Notes under the pieces: model-generated
Databases searched by the model: none
What the model was told of the DNA's origin: nothing
Seen by the model: only the letters and a program-made list of their open reading frames with translations
Assembly (NCBI RefSeq): GCF_001591145.1
Contig: NZ_BCUF01000001.1
Coordinates: 124,001 to 188,000, forward strand
Reading direction: 5' to 3'
From: Vibrio harveyi NBRC 15634 = ATCC 14126 = KCTC 12724
GTDB taxonomy: Bacteria; Pseudomonadota; Gammaproteobacteria; Enterobacterales; Vibrionaceae
DNA: 64,000 nucleotides
Program-made: the position numbers and the translations under genes
Shown here: in pieces, positions 38,598 to 53,376 of the stretch
Layout: each line of letters starts with the position of its first letter
Position numbering within the stretch: position 1 is the first letter of the stretch

Positions 38598-39524
38598 GTG
38601 AAAGATGATATTCAGTGGCGTAACATCGATTTGAATCTGTTGGTGACCTTCTCTTATCTGTATCGCTATCGCAGTGTGAGTTTGGCTGCCGAGAAGAGTT
38701 TTGTCAGTCAGTCCGCCATGAGCCACAGCTTATCGCGTTTGCGTGTGCTGTTTGATGACCCTCTGTTTGAGCGTAAAGGACATAAAATGGATCCGACTGA
38801 GCACGCACATCATATCGCGCCAACAGTGCATAATCTATTGGATTCCATTGCCAAAGACTTGCTGACGAAGTCCGAGTTTCAGCCAGAAAACTACACTGGC
38901 GTGTGTCGTATTGGTCTTACCGATTACGCTGAATTCATCTTCGCCCCTCTGCTTTATGATGAAATCCGCAAGCGCGCGCCAGAAGCGCAAATCAGCTTTA
39001 TCAATGTTAACCGTAGCAACTATGTCGCCATTACTGAACACGACAAGCTTGATGTCATTCTTGGTAGCATGCCCGTACTCGATGACAACTTTGATAGCCA
39101 ATATCTCTACACTGAAAAGCATGTGTGCCTATGCGATAAGCAGGTTTTAAACGGTGAGACTGAATTATCGATTGAAGCATTTGCCAATATTGAGCAAGCC
39201 TTGGTGAGCCCGGATGGCAGTTTAAGTACCCAGGTAGACAAAAAACTCGCGGAACATGGTTTAAGCCGCAAGGTAACAGTAGCTTCACGTAACTTCTTGA
39301 CGATCCGTAATCTGCTTAAACAACGTAATTTGATTGCCATTGTGCCGGAAAAAATGGCATCAGCAGAAGGGTTTTCAGATGGCTTAGTGTCTGTGCAGCC
39401 GCCGATTGCGGTTGCCGATTTTGATATTGCTATGCTGTGGCACACCAGTCGTAACAATGAAGACAAAGGGATGTGGCTACGTCAGCTGGTGGCAGATATC
39501 GTTACTTCAACGCACTCTCGCTGA
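38598..39524 (+). CDS. LysR-family regulator beside chrA
   Basis: A 308-residue LysR-type regulator with an N-terminal helix-turn-helix (RYRSVSLAAEKSFVSQSAMS, about residues 24-43) and DDPLFERKGHKMDPT, typical of the NodD/LeuO-like branch. The effector domain follows from about residue 95. It is divergent from chrA with 112 bases between, so chrA is its likely target. Its inducer is unknown. Confidence 0.88.
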   Translation: MKDDIQWRNIDLNLLVTFSYLYRYRSVSLAAEKSFVSQSAMSHSLSRLRVLFDDPLFERKGHKMDPTEHAHHIAPTVHNLLDSIAKDLLTKSEFQPENYTGVCRIGLTDYAEFIFAPLLYDEIRKRAPEAQISFINVNRSNYVAITEHDKLDVILGSMPVLDDNFDSQYLYTEKHVCLCDKQVLNGETELSIEAFANIEQALVSPDGSLSTQVDKKLAEHGLSRKVTVASRNFLTIRNLLKQRNLIAIVPEKMASAEGFSDGLVSVQPPIAVADFDIAMLWHTSRNNEDKGMWLRQLVADIVTSTHSR

Positions 39525-39552
39525 ACCTAGCATCTCGAGGTTACTTGGGTAT

Positions 39553-39580
39553 AAAAAAGGGCACCGATGGGTGCCCTTGG
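39553..39580 (-). terminator. Terminator of the ebg operon
   Basis: AAGGGCACC and GGTGCCCTT around four bases, followed on the minus strand by a run of six T. It ends the ebgA-ebgC-permease transcript. Confidence 0.82.
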
Positions 39581-39624
39581 TCTGACGAATGTGGTCAGGT
39601 GCTATCAAGCGTTATGTGTAAGGC

Positions 39625-41061
<1,437 letters not shown>

Positions 41062-41147
41062 CTATCTCCGATGAATCACGTTGGAATTGTAGGGAGGAAG
41101 GGCTTGTATTGCTGTGAGCGCAGCCCTTCTCTTGTTCTTTGCTTTTG

Positions 41148-44717
<3,570 letters not shown>

Positions 44718-44822
44718 TTAGTTTGGTAGCAGGCAAAGGAGGAGTCCAATGCTTGAAGCTATCCAAAAGAAATGCAGCCGATGTCATTTGAAAAAGAGTG
44801 ATGAATTATCTGGGAAAAGATA

Positions 44823-44841
44823 TTAGTAAAAGTTTTACTAA
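44823..44841. promoter_or_regulatory. EbgR operator candidate upstream of ebgA
   Basis: TTAGTAAAAGTTTTACTAA is a 19-base palindrome around a single centre base, 124 bases before ebgA. The 13-base core AGTTTTACTAAAA recurs on the minus strand upstream of ebgR. A second LacI-like core, GAAAACGTTT, lies just downstream at about 44853-44862. Confidence 0.65.
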
Positions 44842-44990
44842 AATAAATTAGTGAAAACGTTTAACTTTAACTTGGTCACGTTTTATTGGACGATCATTGA
44901 ACAAGATGTGATCAGGATAAAGGAATGGCATCCCAAGCCGATTTCTTAGGTAAAGTGGATAAAAAATAGCTAGATTTAAAGAGGGGATAA

Positions 44991-45020
44991 TAAAAAAGCA
45001 CTGAATATTCAGTGCTTTAT
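44991..45020 (-). terminator. Terminator of ebgR
   Basis: A perfect 24-base palindrome (44995-45018) whose arms contain GCACTGAA and TTCAGTGC, followed on the minus strand by six T. Confidence 0.85.
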
Positions 45021-45042
45021 AAATTTGATGATGTGAAGGGAA

Positions 45043-46149
<1,107 letters not shown>

Positions 46150-46225
46150 TTATCTGCCGGAAGAATACGTTAAGCACTCGTCGCTCTATCGTATTTGATG
46201 GTATTAAGGTCTGAGAAAAAGCGAA

Positions 46226-46253
46226 CAAAGGCACCATAACAGTGCCTTTTCTT
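46226..46253 (-). terminator. Terminator of the GH-D glycosidase gene
   Basis: AAAGGCAC and GTGCCTTT around a seven-base loop, just past the stop codon on the minus strand. The T run is interrupted, so strength is uncertain. Confidence 0.55.
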
Positions 46254-46263
46254 TGGTTACTGG

Positions 46264-48156
46264 TTATTTATTCGCGTTGATGACTAAAGTTTGTAGTGGC
46301 TGCAGGGTTATAACTACTGGGTCGGTGTAGTGAGATGGAATTGTGTTGTTTTCACCGTAAGCCATTTTTAGCTTGAACTGCCCATTTGCGCCTGTAGGCA
46401 ATTCAAAATCACGATTGAGATCCAAGTAATATTTTTGTGGTTTATCCGATGGGTTACGCAACGAAATTACGGCTTTGTTTTCATTCCATGACGCAAAACC
46501 ATACACCGCTAAGTTAGTTGGATTGCCACCAATCCAATGTGAATCCACTAAAACACCGGCGTTCTCTCTTGCCCATTTAGCTGCTTTTGCAAGAGTGTCC
46601 CATTTAGTTGAATTGAGCATATCTGGCGTAATATACATTTCTTGTAGTTGTGTGCCAGTTGCAAAATATGACCATACTTGATCGGCAAAATCTTGATCGG
46701 ATTGTACTTTCTCAAGTCCATAATAAGCGTTTTTGGCGCTGACAATACCGTGAAGCATTATCGAACTCATCGGGAATAATGGACCTTTACGGACAATCGA
46801 ACGATATGTTTCAGCGTCTCGGTAAGTGACCCACTGTTGTGTTGGAGAGCCATCACCATAAAGGTTGATATCATCACCTTGGCGCCAAATTGAGTCAGCG
46901 AAGAATAACCATGATGGGCTTGCGTTGGTCCCGGTCGTTAGGTTGATAAATACCTTATCGTTGGCCTTGTGCATGTTCTCGATCAACTGAACTGACGCAT
47001 CAAAATCGGAAGCAAATTGACTGCCTTTTAAGTGAGATGTTGCGTTGCCCATTCCATCAAGTTTAAACGACGAAATATGCTCGTTTTTAATCAGATTGGT
47101 GATTTTGTCATTGAAGTTTTTGAAGTACACCGGGCCTGAGAGAGCAAACTTACCATCCACCGTTTCGAAACCATTTTCTTTTGCATGTGAAACGCGAATG
47201 TCACGTGGCTTGTTATAGCCTCCCCAAGGGGAAAGCCACAAACCCACACTAGTATTCATTGAATCGGCTAGCTCTTTTACGCTCCCAAACCCATCAGCAA
47301 ATGCTGAGCCAAAATCCCAGTTTCCTGTTAAGTCATCCCAGCCGTCATCAAGTAAGAACCCATCAAGAACTACGCCGCGTTTTTCCACCAACTCATGATA
47401 AATCTCTTTCATTCGTCCTTTAATGTCACTTTCTGTATAAGGAGTGAAAAAGCCAATATCCATCCATGAATTGTAATGTAAATATGGTTTGTAGGGACGT
47501 GGTCGCATTGCTTCAATGAACTTGTTGAAGTCGCGTCTTAATTGACTGACTTCGCTAAACGTACCGATATAAGTTGTATATTTTAATGGGGCGTTTGTGC
47601 TTATTGGAGTGACAATATCAATATTGAGGTTGGTTTTCGTTTCGTAAGCATAGGTATTTACAATCGGTTTACGCGGCAGCATGAAGAACGTATCCGCGAT
47701 AATTGGTGAACTGTTAATGCTACCGTCAACATAAGGCGCTTGCGTTTGTTTTTTGGTTGGTAAGAAAGTGATTTTTTTGATCTTGCGATCGTTACCAACA
47801 GCTTTGATTTTGTAATCAACACTCACATATCGTTGTTTGATTACGTTCAAAGTGACATCCACTTCAAAATCATTGCGAACAAAAGTGAGATTGATGCTGT
47901 CACCATCTTTCTTGTACTTTTCCAACTTAAAATCTTTGGTATGAAGTGTTGTTTCATTCGGTAGAGTAATGAAGAAAAGTTCAGTTGGGGTGATTTGTTC
48001 ATCCGTATTATTGTTGATCAATGACACGACACCTGAGTTATTATCAAATGTTATTGCCATTGCATCATTGGCTATTTCCATTGAGTACGCATTCCCTATG
48101 TAAGCTGCCGAGACTATAACCGCCAACCCACTAGCTTTCAAAGTCTTGTAGTTCAT
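46264..48156 (-). CDS. Secreted clan GH-D glycosidase (alpha-galactosidase-like)
   Basis: A 630-residue predicted periplasmic or secreted glycoside hydrolase. A signal peptide covers residues 1-25 (cleavage after NAYS). An N-terminal beta-sandwich of about 200 residues precedes a TIM barrel with clan GH-D motifs: LLDDGWD (269-275), FKLDG (364-368, nucleophile Asp367) and RQGDD (425-429, acid/base). A C-terminal beta domain follows. This is close to GH36/GH27 logic, but the motif wording departs from classic alpha-galactosidases. The substrate may be an alpha-galactoside or a related sugar. It lies just upstream of ebgR in the sugar cluster. Confidence 0.75.
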   Translation of the reverse strand: MNYKTLKASGLAVIVSAAYIGNAYSMEIANDAMAITFDNNSGVVSLINNNTDEQITPTELFFITLPNETTLHTKDFKLEKYKKDGDSINLTFVRNDFEVDVTLNVIKQRYVSVDYKIKAVGNDRKIKKITFLPTKKQTQAPYVDGSINSSPIIADTFFMLPRKPIVNTYAYETKTNLNIDIVTPISTNAPLKYTTYIGTFSEVSQLRRDFNKFIEAMRPRPYKPYLHYNSWMDIGFFTPYTESDIKGRMKEIYHELVEKRGVVLDGFLLDDGWDDLTGNWDFGSAFADGFGSVKELADSMNTSVGLWLSPWGGYNKPRDIRVSHAKENGFETVDGKFALSGPVYFKNFNDKITNLIKNEHISSFKLDGMGNATSHLKGSQFASDFDASVQLIENMHKANDKVFINLTTGTNASPSWLFFADSIWRQGDDINLYGDGSPTQQWVTYRDAETYRSIVRKGPLFPMSSIMLHGIVSAKNAYYGLEKVQSDQDFADQVWSYFATGTQLQEMYITPDMLNSTKWDTLAKAAKWARENAGVLVDSHWIGGNPTNLAVYGFASWNENKAVISLRNPSDKPQKYYLDLNRDFELPTGANGQFKLKMAYGENNTIPSHYTDPVVITLQPLQTLVINANK

Positions 48157-48334
48157 CGATTTTCCCTTACTGATTATTTATTGCTCTTACATTTGAAATC
48201 ACCATCCCTGTTTTCGTTGAGCTTGCTGTCACAAATCTTCTGCTTTTCCAATTTGCGCAAATTGTCTTTCGATTTAAAAAGAGTGAAATCCAAAAACTTT
48301 ATTTTCTTAGTGATGAGGGGTGAACTATTGATGA

Positions 48335-48354
48335 TTTCGTTTTAGCAAACGAAA
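48335..48354. promoter_or_regulatory. Operator-like palindrome upstream of the GH-D gene
   Basis: TTTCGTTT and AAACGAAA are perfect eight-base arms separated by TAGC, about 180 bases before the GH-D start. The form suits a LacI-type or other dimeric regulator; it does not match the EbgR or GalR sites here. Confidence 0.45.
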
Positions 48355-48460
48355 GGGTGGTTATTGATAGTGATGTTCTTCTCGTTGTTATTCGCTTCTG
48401 ATTTATCTCACATTTTTTGTATTTTATAGAATTTGGGTGGGTGGGGTTGTGCTGGAAAAC

Positions 48461-48505
48461 AAACAAAAGCCCAAGTGGCTAGGACATCCACTCAGGCTTT
48501 GTTTA
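48461..48505 (-). terminator. Terminator of the PBP2 paralogue
   Basis: Imperfect arms AAACAAAAGCCCAAGTGG and CCACTCAGGCTTTGTTT form a stem of about 15 pairs, ending in a T-rich stretch on the minus strand. Confidence 0.75.
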
Positions 48506-48526
48506 TTAGGTGTTGTTCTGGCGTAT

Positions 48527-50431
48527 TTAAGACTTCACCTTATTGCTGTCGTCTTTGTCGTGATGGACAAGCAAGTGATCAAACACATTTCGAATGAACG
48601 GCGCGCCCACTTTAGAGCCACCATTACCGTGCTCGATAACCACGGTAGCCACATATTTGGGTTTATCGTATGGTGCAAACGCGGTAAACAATGCGTGGTC
48701 GAGTAGGTGGTTTGCGAGTTTTTTGGAGTTGTAGACTTCGTCTTTGCGCAGACCAAATACCTGCGCAGTACCTGACTTACCGCCACTGCTGTACTCTGCG
48801 CCTCTAAATGCACGGCGACCAGAACCATGAGCCCCATTATTTACCAAGCGCATGGCGTTGATTGGAATATCCCAGAACTTCTCTGGTACTCCTTCGATAG
48901 AAGGCAGCGCTTTTGGTTTAACATCGACTTGGTTTTCGAAGTCTTCCCCATGTTCAATCACGGCTTTGAGAAGGTGTGGCGCTTTCATTTCGCCATGATT
49001 AATGAGGAATGATGTTGCTTTGGCTATCTGCATTGGTGTTGCTGTCCAATAACCTTGCCCAATACCGATAGGCACCGTATCACCTTGATACCAAGGGGTG
49101 CGATGACGTGCGATTTTCCATTCTCGTGTTGGCATGTTTGCGCTGCTTTCTTCGTAAATATCGATACCCGTTGGCAAGCCAAAGCCAAACTTATTCATCC
49201 ATTTCGAAATGCGGTCAATCCCAAGGTCAAATGCGGTCTGATAAAAGAAGGAATCAACTGATTCCTCAATTGCCTTGGTGACATCCACGTTGCCGTGACC
49301 CCAACGTTTCCAATCTCGCCATGCTTTTGAATTTGGTTTAGAGCCAGGAATACGCCAGAGGCCGTGATCGTTGCGCACGGTACTTGGTGTGATGACGTGT
49401 TCTTCAAGCCCAGCGACAGCCATAAAAGGTTTTACCGTAGAAGCAGGAGGGTAAACGCCAAGCGTTGTACGGTTCACAAGTGGGTGAGCTGGATCATTGA
49501 GTAAGGCACGGTAGGCTTTGCTAGATATGCCGTTAACAAAAGGGTTTGGGTCATAACTCGGACTTGATGCCATGGCTAATACGCTATTGTCGCGTGGATC
49601 GAGCACGACTGCGCTGCCTTGGCGATGGTTGAGTTGTTTGTAGACATACTCTTGTAGCTCAATATCCAGATTCAATACGATGTCTTTTCCGGGAACTGGC
49701 GGCACATATTTGATCGTACGAATCACGCGACCGCGACTGTTTACCTCTACTTCCTCGTAGCCTTTGGTGCCGTGGAGGATGTCTTCGTAATAACGTTCAA
49801 CACCTAACTTGCCGATGTTTTGCGTTGCCTGATAATTCTGTGCTTTGCCTTCTTCATCCAATCGACGCAAGTCTCGATCGTTGATGTGAGAAACGTAACC
49901 CAAAACATGGGTCAGTTCTTCGCCGTAAGGGTAGTAACGTTTGAGATCTGCGGTAACAAAGACGCCGTTAAACTCGTGCTGATGAACAGAAAAGCGTGCC
50001 ACTTGCTTGTCATTCAGTTCGTTCATGATCGTGACAGAACGAAAGCGGCGAGTGTGCTTGTAACGCTTTTTAAAGGATTCGACTTGATCTGGGGTGATAT
50101 CAATATAGTGACGCAGTTTTTCAATTAATGCATCTGGATCGCCCGCCTGTTCTGGGATCATATCTAAGTTATAAACAGGGCGGTTCTCAGCCAACAAAAC
50201 GCCATTTCGGTCATATATAAGACCACGGGTAGGGGCTATTGGCAGGATTTTGATTCGGTTGTCGTTCGAGCGAGTTTGGTAATCTTTGAAGTGATTAACC
50301 TGCAAGTTATAAAGGTTAGCAACCAGTCCTCCCAACAAAATAACCATGCCGATAAAAGCAACGATGGCGCGGTTTTTAAACAATCTTACTTCCTGATTGT
50401 GGTCTCGGAATTCGTTTCGCTTGCGTAGCAT
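48527..50431 (-). CDS. PBP2-type transpeptidase, extra copy
   Basis: A 634-residue class B penicillin-binding protein of the PBP2/MrdA type, making peptidoglycan cross-links in the periplasm. One membrane anchor lies at residues 22-42; then a PBP dimerisation domain and the transpeptidase. Active-site motifs are STVK (331-334), SVD (391-393) and KSGT (552-555). The main mrdA of vibrios lies with rodA and dacA; here the neighbours are sugar genes, so this is probably a paralogue. It may serve a special growth state or shape, or carry altered beta-lactam affinity. None of that can be read from sequence. Confidence 0.88.
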   Translation of the reverse strand: MLRKRNEFRDHNQEVRLFKNRAIVAFIGMVILLGGLVANLYNLQVNHFKDYQTRSNDNRIKILPIAPTRGLIYDRNGVLLAENRPVYNLDMIPEQAGDPDALIEKLRHYIDITPDQVESFKKRYKHTRRFRSVTIMNELNDKQVARFSVHQHEFNGVFVTADLKRYYPYGEELTHVLGYVSHINDRDLRRLDEEGKAQNYQATQNIGKLGVERYYEDILHGTKGYEEVEVNSRGRVIRTIKYVPPVPGKDIVLNLDIELQEYVYKQLNHRQGSAVVLDPRDNSVLAMASSPSYDPNPFVNGISSKAYRALLNDPAHPLVNRTTLGVYPPASTVKPFMAVAGLEEHVITPSTVRNDHGLWRIPGSKPNSKAWRDWKRWGHGNVDVTKAIEESVDSFFYQTAFDLGIDRISKWMNKFGFGLPTGIDIYEESSANMPTREWKIARHRTPWYQGDTVPIGIGQGYWTATPMQIAKATSFLINHGEMKAPHLLKAVIEHGEDFENQVDVKPKALPSIEGVPEKFWDIPINAMRLVNNGAHGSGRRAFRGAEYSSGGKSGTAQVFGLRKDEVYNSKKLANHLLDHALFTAFAPYDKPKYVATVVIEHGNGGSKVGAPFIRNVFDHLLVHHDKDDSNKVKS

Positions 50432-50633
50432 GGATACCCTTTAGGTTTGGTCTTTGTGCTCAATGTGCCCCAATAAAAGAAAAGACATGGATTTTAGTCT
50501 TGTTACAAATGGTTACATTTGGGGCGGGGCTACTGTAACGAGCTTTGCTCCTTGTTTTGTAAGAGCAATGTCAGGGATCTAAAGCGAAGCCTGATCTTTC
50601 TTGCGTTGCGCGTCACCTTTTAATGTTGCTGTG

Positions 50634-50657
50634 AAGATGTAAACGTTTATACATCTT
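50634..50657. promoter_or_regulatory. GalR-type operator, distal to galE
   Basis: The core GTAAACGTTTAT is flanked by perfect eight-base arms AAGATGTA and TACATCTT. It matches the GalR/LacI core GTAAACGTTTAC in all but one base. Confidence 0.65.
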
Positions 50658-50737
50658 GTCTAGGATTTTTTCGTTTTGATTCCTTAAATGAATAAATTTG
50701 CTTTAATCTTATTAAGTTTATGTGTTGTGTAATTTTT

Positions 50738-50753
50738 GTGGAAACGTTTACAC
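50738..50753. promoter_or_regulatory. GalR-type operator, proximal to galE
   Basis: GTGGAAACGTTTACAC matches the palindrome GTGTAAACGTTTACAC in 15 of 16 bases. Its centre is about 101 bases from that of the distal site, recalling the paired external and internal gal operators of E. coli. Confidence 0.7.
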
Positions 50754-50887
50754 AAGTTTGAGTTTGATCACGGATCTGGATCGGTTTTGGTTGGTAGACT
50801 TTTAACCAGTTAAGCGATCAGCGAATTTGCTTGGTTAATAGGCTCAAATCGTTACCAAGCATGAGCAGCAACAATGGGGAAGCAAAA

Positions 50888-51907
50888 GTGAAAGTTCTTA
50901 TCACAGGCGGTATGGGGTACATCGGTAGCCACACATGCGTACAGATGATTGAAGCAGGTATGGAGCCAATCATTGTCGATAACTTGTGTAACGCCAAAGT
51001 AGAAGTGCTTAGTCGTATTGAAGCGCTGACAGGTAAACAACCCGTCTTCCATCAAGGTGATATTCGTGATGAAGCCTTTTTAGACTCGGTTTTTGCTGAG
51101 CATGATATCCAAGCCGTGATTCACTTCGCTGGTCTAAAAGCCGTTGGAGAATCCGTTGCGAAGCCGTTGGAGTACTACGATAACAACGTGAATGGCTCGC
51201 TCGTTTTGGCACGCAGTATGCGCAAAGCTGGGGTGAAAAGCATTGTCTTCAGTTCATCCGCGACGGTGTACGGCGACCCTGACATTGTACCTATTACAGA
51301 AGACTCGCCAACGGGCGCAACCACCAACCCATACGGTCGTAGCAAGTACATGGTGGAAGAGTGCTTAAGTGATCTGTTCAACGCAGAAAACGATTGGAGC
51401 ATTACTTTACTGCGCTATTTCAACCCAGTGGGTGCACATCCATCCGGCACCATGGGTGAGGACCCTCAAGGTATTCCAAACAACCTCATGCCGTTCATTG
51501 CACAAGTCGCAGTCGGTCGCCGTGAAAAACTGTCGGTATTCGGCAATGACTACCCAACACCAGATGGCACGGGCGTTCGTGATTACATCCACGTGATGGA
51601 CTTAGCGGACGGTCATATCGCAGCGCTGAAATCGCTCGGTGATAAAGCTGGTTTGCACATTTACAACTTAGGTACGGGAAAAGGCTCTAGCGTGCTTGAT
51701 ATGGTGGAAGCGTTCGCGTTGGCTTGCGGTAAGCCAGTGCCTTACGAGCTGTGTCCTCGCCGTTCTGGTGACATTGCAGAATGTTGGGCAAGTACTGAAA
51801 AAGCAGAGCGAGATCTTGGCTGGAAAGCGACTCGCAGCGTTACTGAAATGACGGCGGACACGTGGAAATGGCAGTCAAATAACCCGCAAGGCTATTCCCC
51901 TGCGTAA
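50888..51907 (+). CDS. galE: UDP-glucose 4-epimerase
   Basis: Interconverts UDP-galactose and UDP-glucose in the Leloir pathway. It is an extended SDR enzyme with the NAD motif GGMGYIGS at the N-terminus and the catalytic YxxxK (Tyr149, Lys153). I start at GTG 50888 (residues KVLITGG follow), giving 339 residues as in E. coli, with GGGGAAG upstream. In-frame ATGs before it would add up to 19 unconserved residues. It is first in galE-galT-galK-galM. Confidence 0.95.
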   Translation: MKVLITGGMGYIGSHTCVQMIEAGMEPIIVDNLCNAKVEVLSRIEALTGKQPVFHQGDIRDEAFLDSVFAEHDIQAVIHFAGLKAVGESVAKPLEYYDNNVNGSLVLARSMRKAGVKSIVFSSSATVYGDPDIVPITEDSPTGATTNPYGRSKYMVEECLSDLFNAENDWSITLLRYFNPVGAHPSGTMGEDPQGIPNNLMPFIAQVAVGRREKLSVFGNDYPTPDGTGVRDYIHVMDLADGHIAALKSLGDKAGLHIYNLGTGKGSSVLDMVEAFALACGKPVPYELCPRRSGDIAECWASTEKAERDLGWKATRSVTEMTADTWKWQSNNPQGYSPA

Positions 51908-51933
51908 TTGATGCTGCAGCGCTGTCGCCTGCA

Positions 51934-51983
51934 CTTTCCAATTCCAATCACATAGAAAACCTATGCTCATGGATATTGGAAAG
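51934..51983 (+). repeat. Hairpin between galE and galT
   Basis: CTTTCCAAT and ATTGGAAAG close an outer stem, and CATAG with CTATG forms an inner one. No T run follows. It may affect mRNA stability or relative output of galE and galT. Confidence 0.5.
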
Positions 51984-52057
51984 CTTACCGCCTAGCTGCA
52001 ACTCCAATTTCATTGGGGAATGCAGATGAAAGAAATTTTAAAAGTTGAGTAAGTAAG

Positions 52058-53110
52058 ATGTCGAATGTTGAATTTAACCCAGTGGATCACCCACATCGTC
52101 GCTACAACCCACTAACGGGTCAGTGGATTTTAGTGTCACCGCATCGTGCAAAACGCCCTTGGAGTGGTGCCGATGAGAAACCGTCTATCGATCAACTGCC
52201 TAGTTACGATGAGAAGTGTTTCCTATGTCCAACGAACGAGCGCATTTCTGGAGATGTAAACCCAGATTACCAAGGCACTTACGTATTTAAGAATGACTTT
52301 GCTGCGTTGATGGTGGATTCTCCAGATGCACCTGAGTCAGACAGCCCTTTGTTCAAGACTCAAGGCGTGCGCGGGTTGAGCCGAGTGATTTGCTTCTCTC
52401 CCGATCACAGCAAAACGCTACCGGAACTACCAGTCGACAAAATTCGTGGCGTGATTGACACCTGGAATGAGCAAATCGAAGAGCTTGGCAAAGACTACGT
52501 GTGGGTGCAAGCATTTGAGAACAAAGGCGAAGCGATGGGATGTTCTCAACCTCATCCACACGGTCAAATCTGGGCGAATAGCTTCTTACCAAATGAAATT
52601 GAGCGTAAAGAGCACAACTTAAAAGCGTACTACCAAGAACATGGCAGTAACTTGCTGGTGGATTACGTGCAAGCTGAACTCAAAGATGGCTCACGTACTG
52701 TGGTTGAGACTGAGCACTGGATTGCTGTTGTCCCTTACTGGGCTGCGTGGCCATTCGAAACCATGCTACTTCCTAAAACGCACATTCGTCGAATGAGTGA
52801 GCTAACCGATGAGCAACGTGATGACCTTGCGGTTGCAATCAAAAAGCTAACCAGCCGTTACGACAACCTATTCCAATGTTCTTTCCCTTACTCAATGGGT
52901 TGGCATTACGCGCCATTCTTTGAAGAAGGTACTGATATCGATCATTGGCAACTGCATGCCTTGTTCTACCCGCCGCTACTGCGTAGCGCAACAGTGCGTA
53001 AGTTCATGGTGGGTTATGAAATGTTGGCAGAAAACCAACGCGACTTAACCGCAGAGCAAGCAGCACAGCGCCTACGTGACCTAAGCGATGTGCATTACAA
53101 AGAACAGTAA
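52058..53110 (+). CDS. galT: Galactose-1-phosphate uridylyltransferase
   Basis: Transfers UMP between UDP-glucose and galactose-1-phosphate. The nucleophile motif is SQPHPHGQ, with the covalent histidine at residue 168 in HPH (166-168). Zinc-ligand cysteines are in KCFLCPTN (Cys54, 57). The 350-residue length is typical. It follows galE by 150 bases and precedes a repeat-filled gap before galK. Confidence 0.96.
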   Translation: MSNVEFNPVDHPHRRYNPLTGQWILVSPHRAKRPWSGADEKPSIDQLPSYDEKCFLCPTNERISGDVNPDYQGTYVFKNDFAALMVDSPDAPESDSPLFKTQGVRGLSRVICFSPDHSKTLPELPVDKIRGVIDTWNEQIEELGKDYVWVQAFENKGEAMGCSQPHPHGQIWANSFLPNEIERKEHNLKAYYQEHGSNLLVDYVQAELKDGSRTVVETEHWIAVVPYWAAWPFETMLLPKTHIRRMSELTDEQRDDLAVAIKKLTSRYDNLFQCSFPYSMGWHYAPFFEEGTDIDHWQLHALFYPPLLRSATVRKFMVGYEMLAENQRDLTAEQAAQRLRDLSDVHYKEQ

Positions 53111-53114
53111 CTAG

Positions 53115-53163
53115 GGTCTGTTGAACTTTCGCGGTTAAATTTTGTTCGAAAGGTCAACTGACC
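53115..53163. repeat. Inverted repeat directly after galT
   Basis: GGTCTGTTGAACTTTCG (53115-53131) pairs with CGAAAGGTCAACTGACC (53147-53163), 15 of 17 positions, around a 15-base loop. It begins four bases past the galT stop. The end sequence GGTCTGTTGAAC recalls IS5-type insertion-sequence ends, so a small non-coding mobile relic is possible. Confidence 0.65.
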
Positions 53164-53183
53164 TTAAAGATAAATACGAAAGA

Positions 53184-53287
53184 TGTCATTCCGTACAGCG
53201 AGGAACGAGCGTGATACGGAATCTACCATCAGAGTGCGCTGAACGTAGATTCCTCCGGATGCTCGCTAGGGCTCGCCCGGAATGACA
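53184..53287. repeat. 104-base palindromic repeat between galT and galK
   Basis: The ends are perfect 10-base inverted repeats, TGTCATTCCG and CGGAATGACA. Inner arms GGAATCTAC and GTAGATTCC enclose an 18-base loop, with looser pairing between. This is the GTCATTCC-to-GGAATGAC type of dispersed repeat common in gammaproteobacteria. Only one copy is seen in the window. Confidence 0.7.
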
Positions 53288-53376
53288 AATGTTAGACAAT
53301 CAAATATGTCGTTTCTGATTGCGAGATATGAAAGCTGTCGAGAATTCACACAAAAATTTTATGCTGAGATTTTACT

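Noticed and set aside
53115..53287. A complete insertion sequence between galT and galK
   Set aside because: The interval is too short for a transposase and holds no reading frame; only repeat structure is supported.
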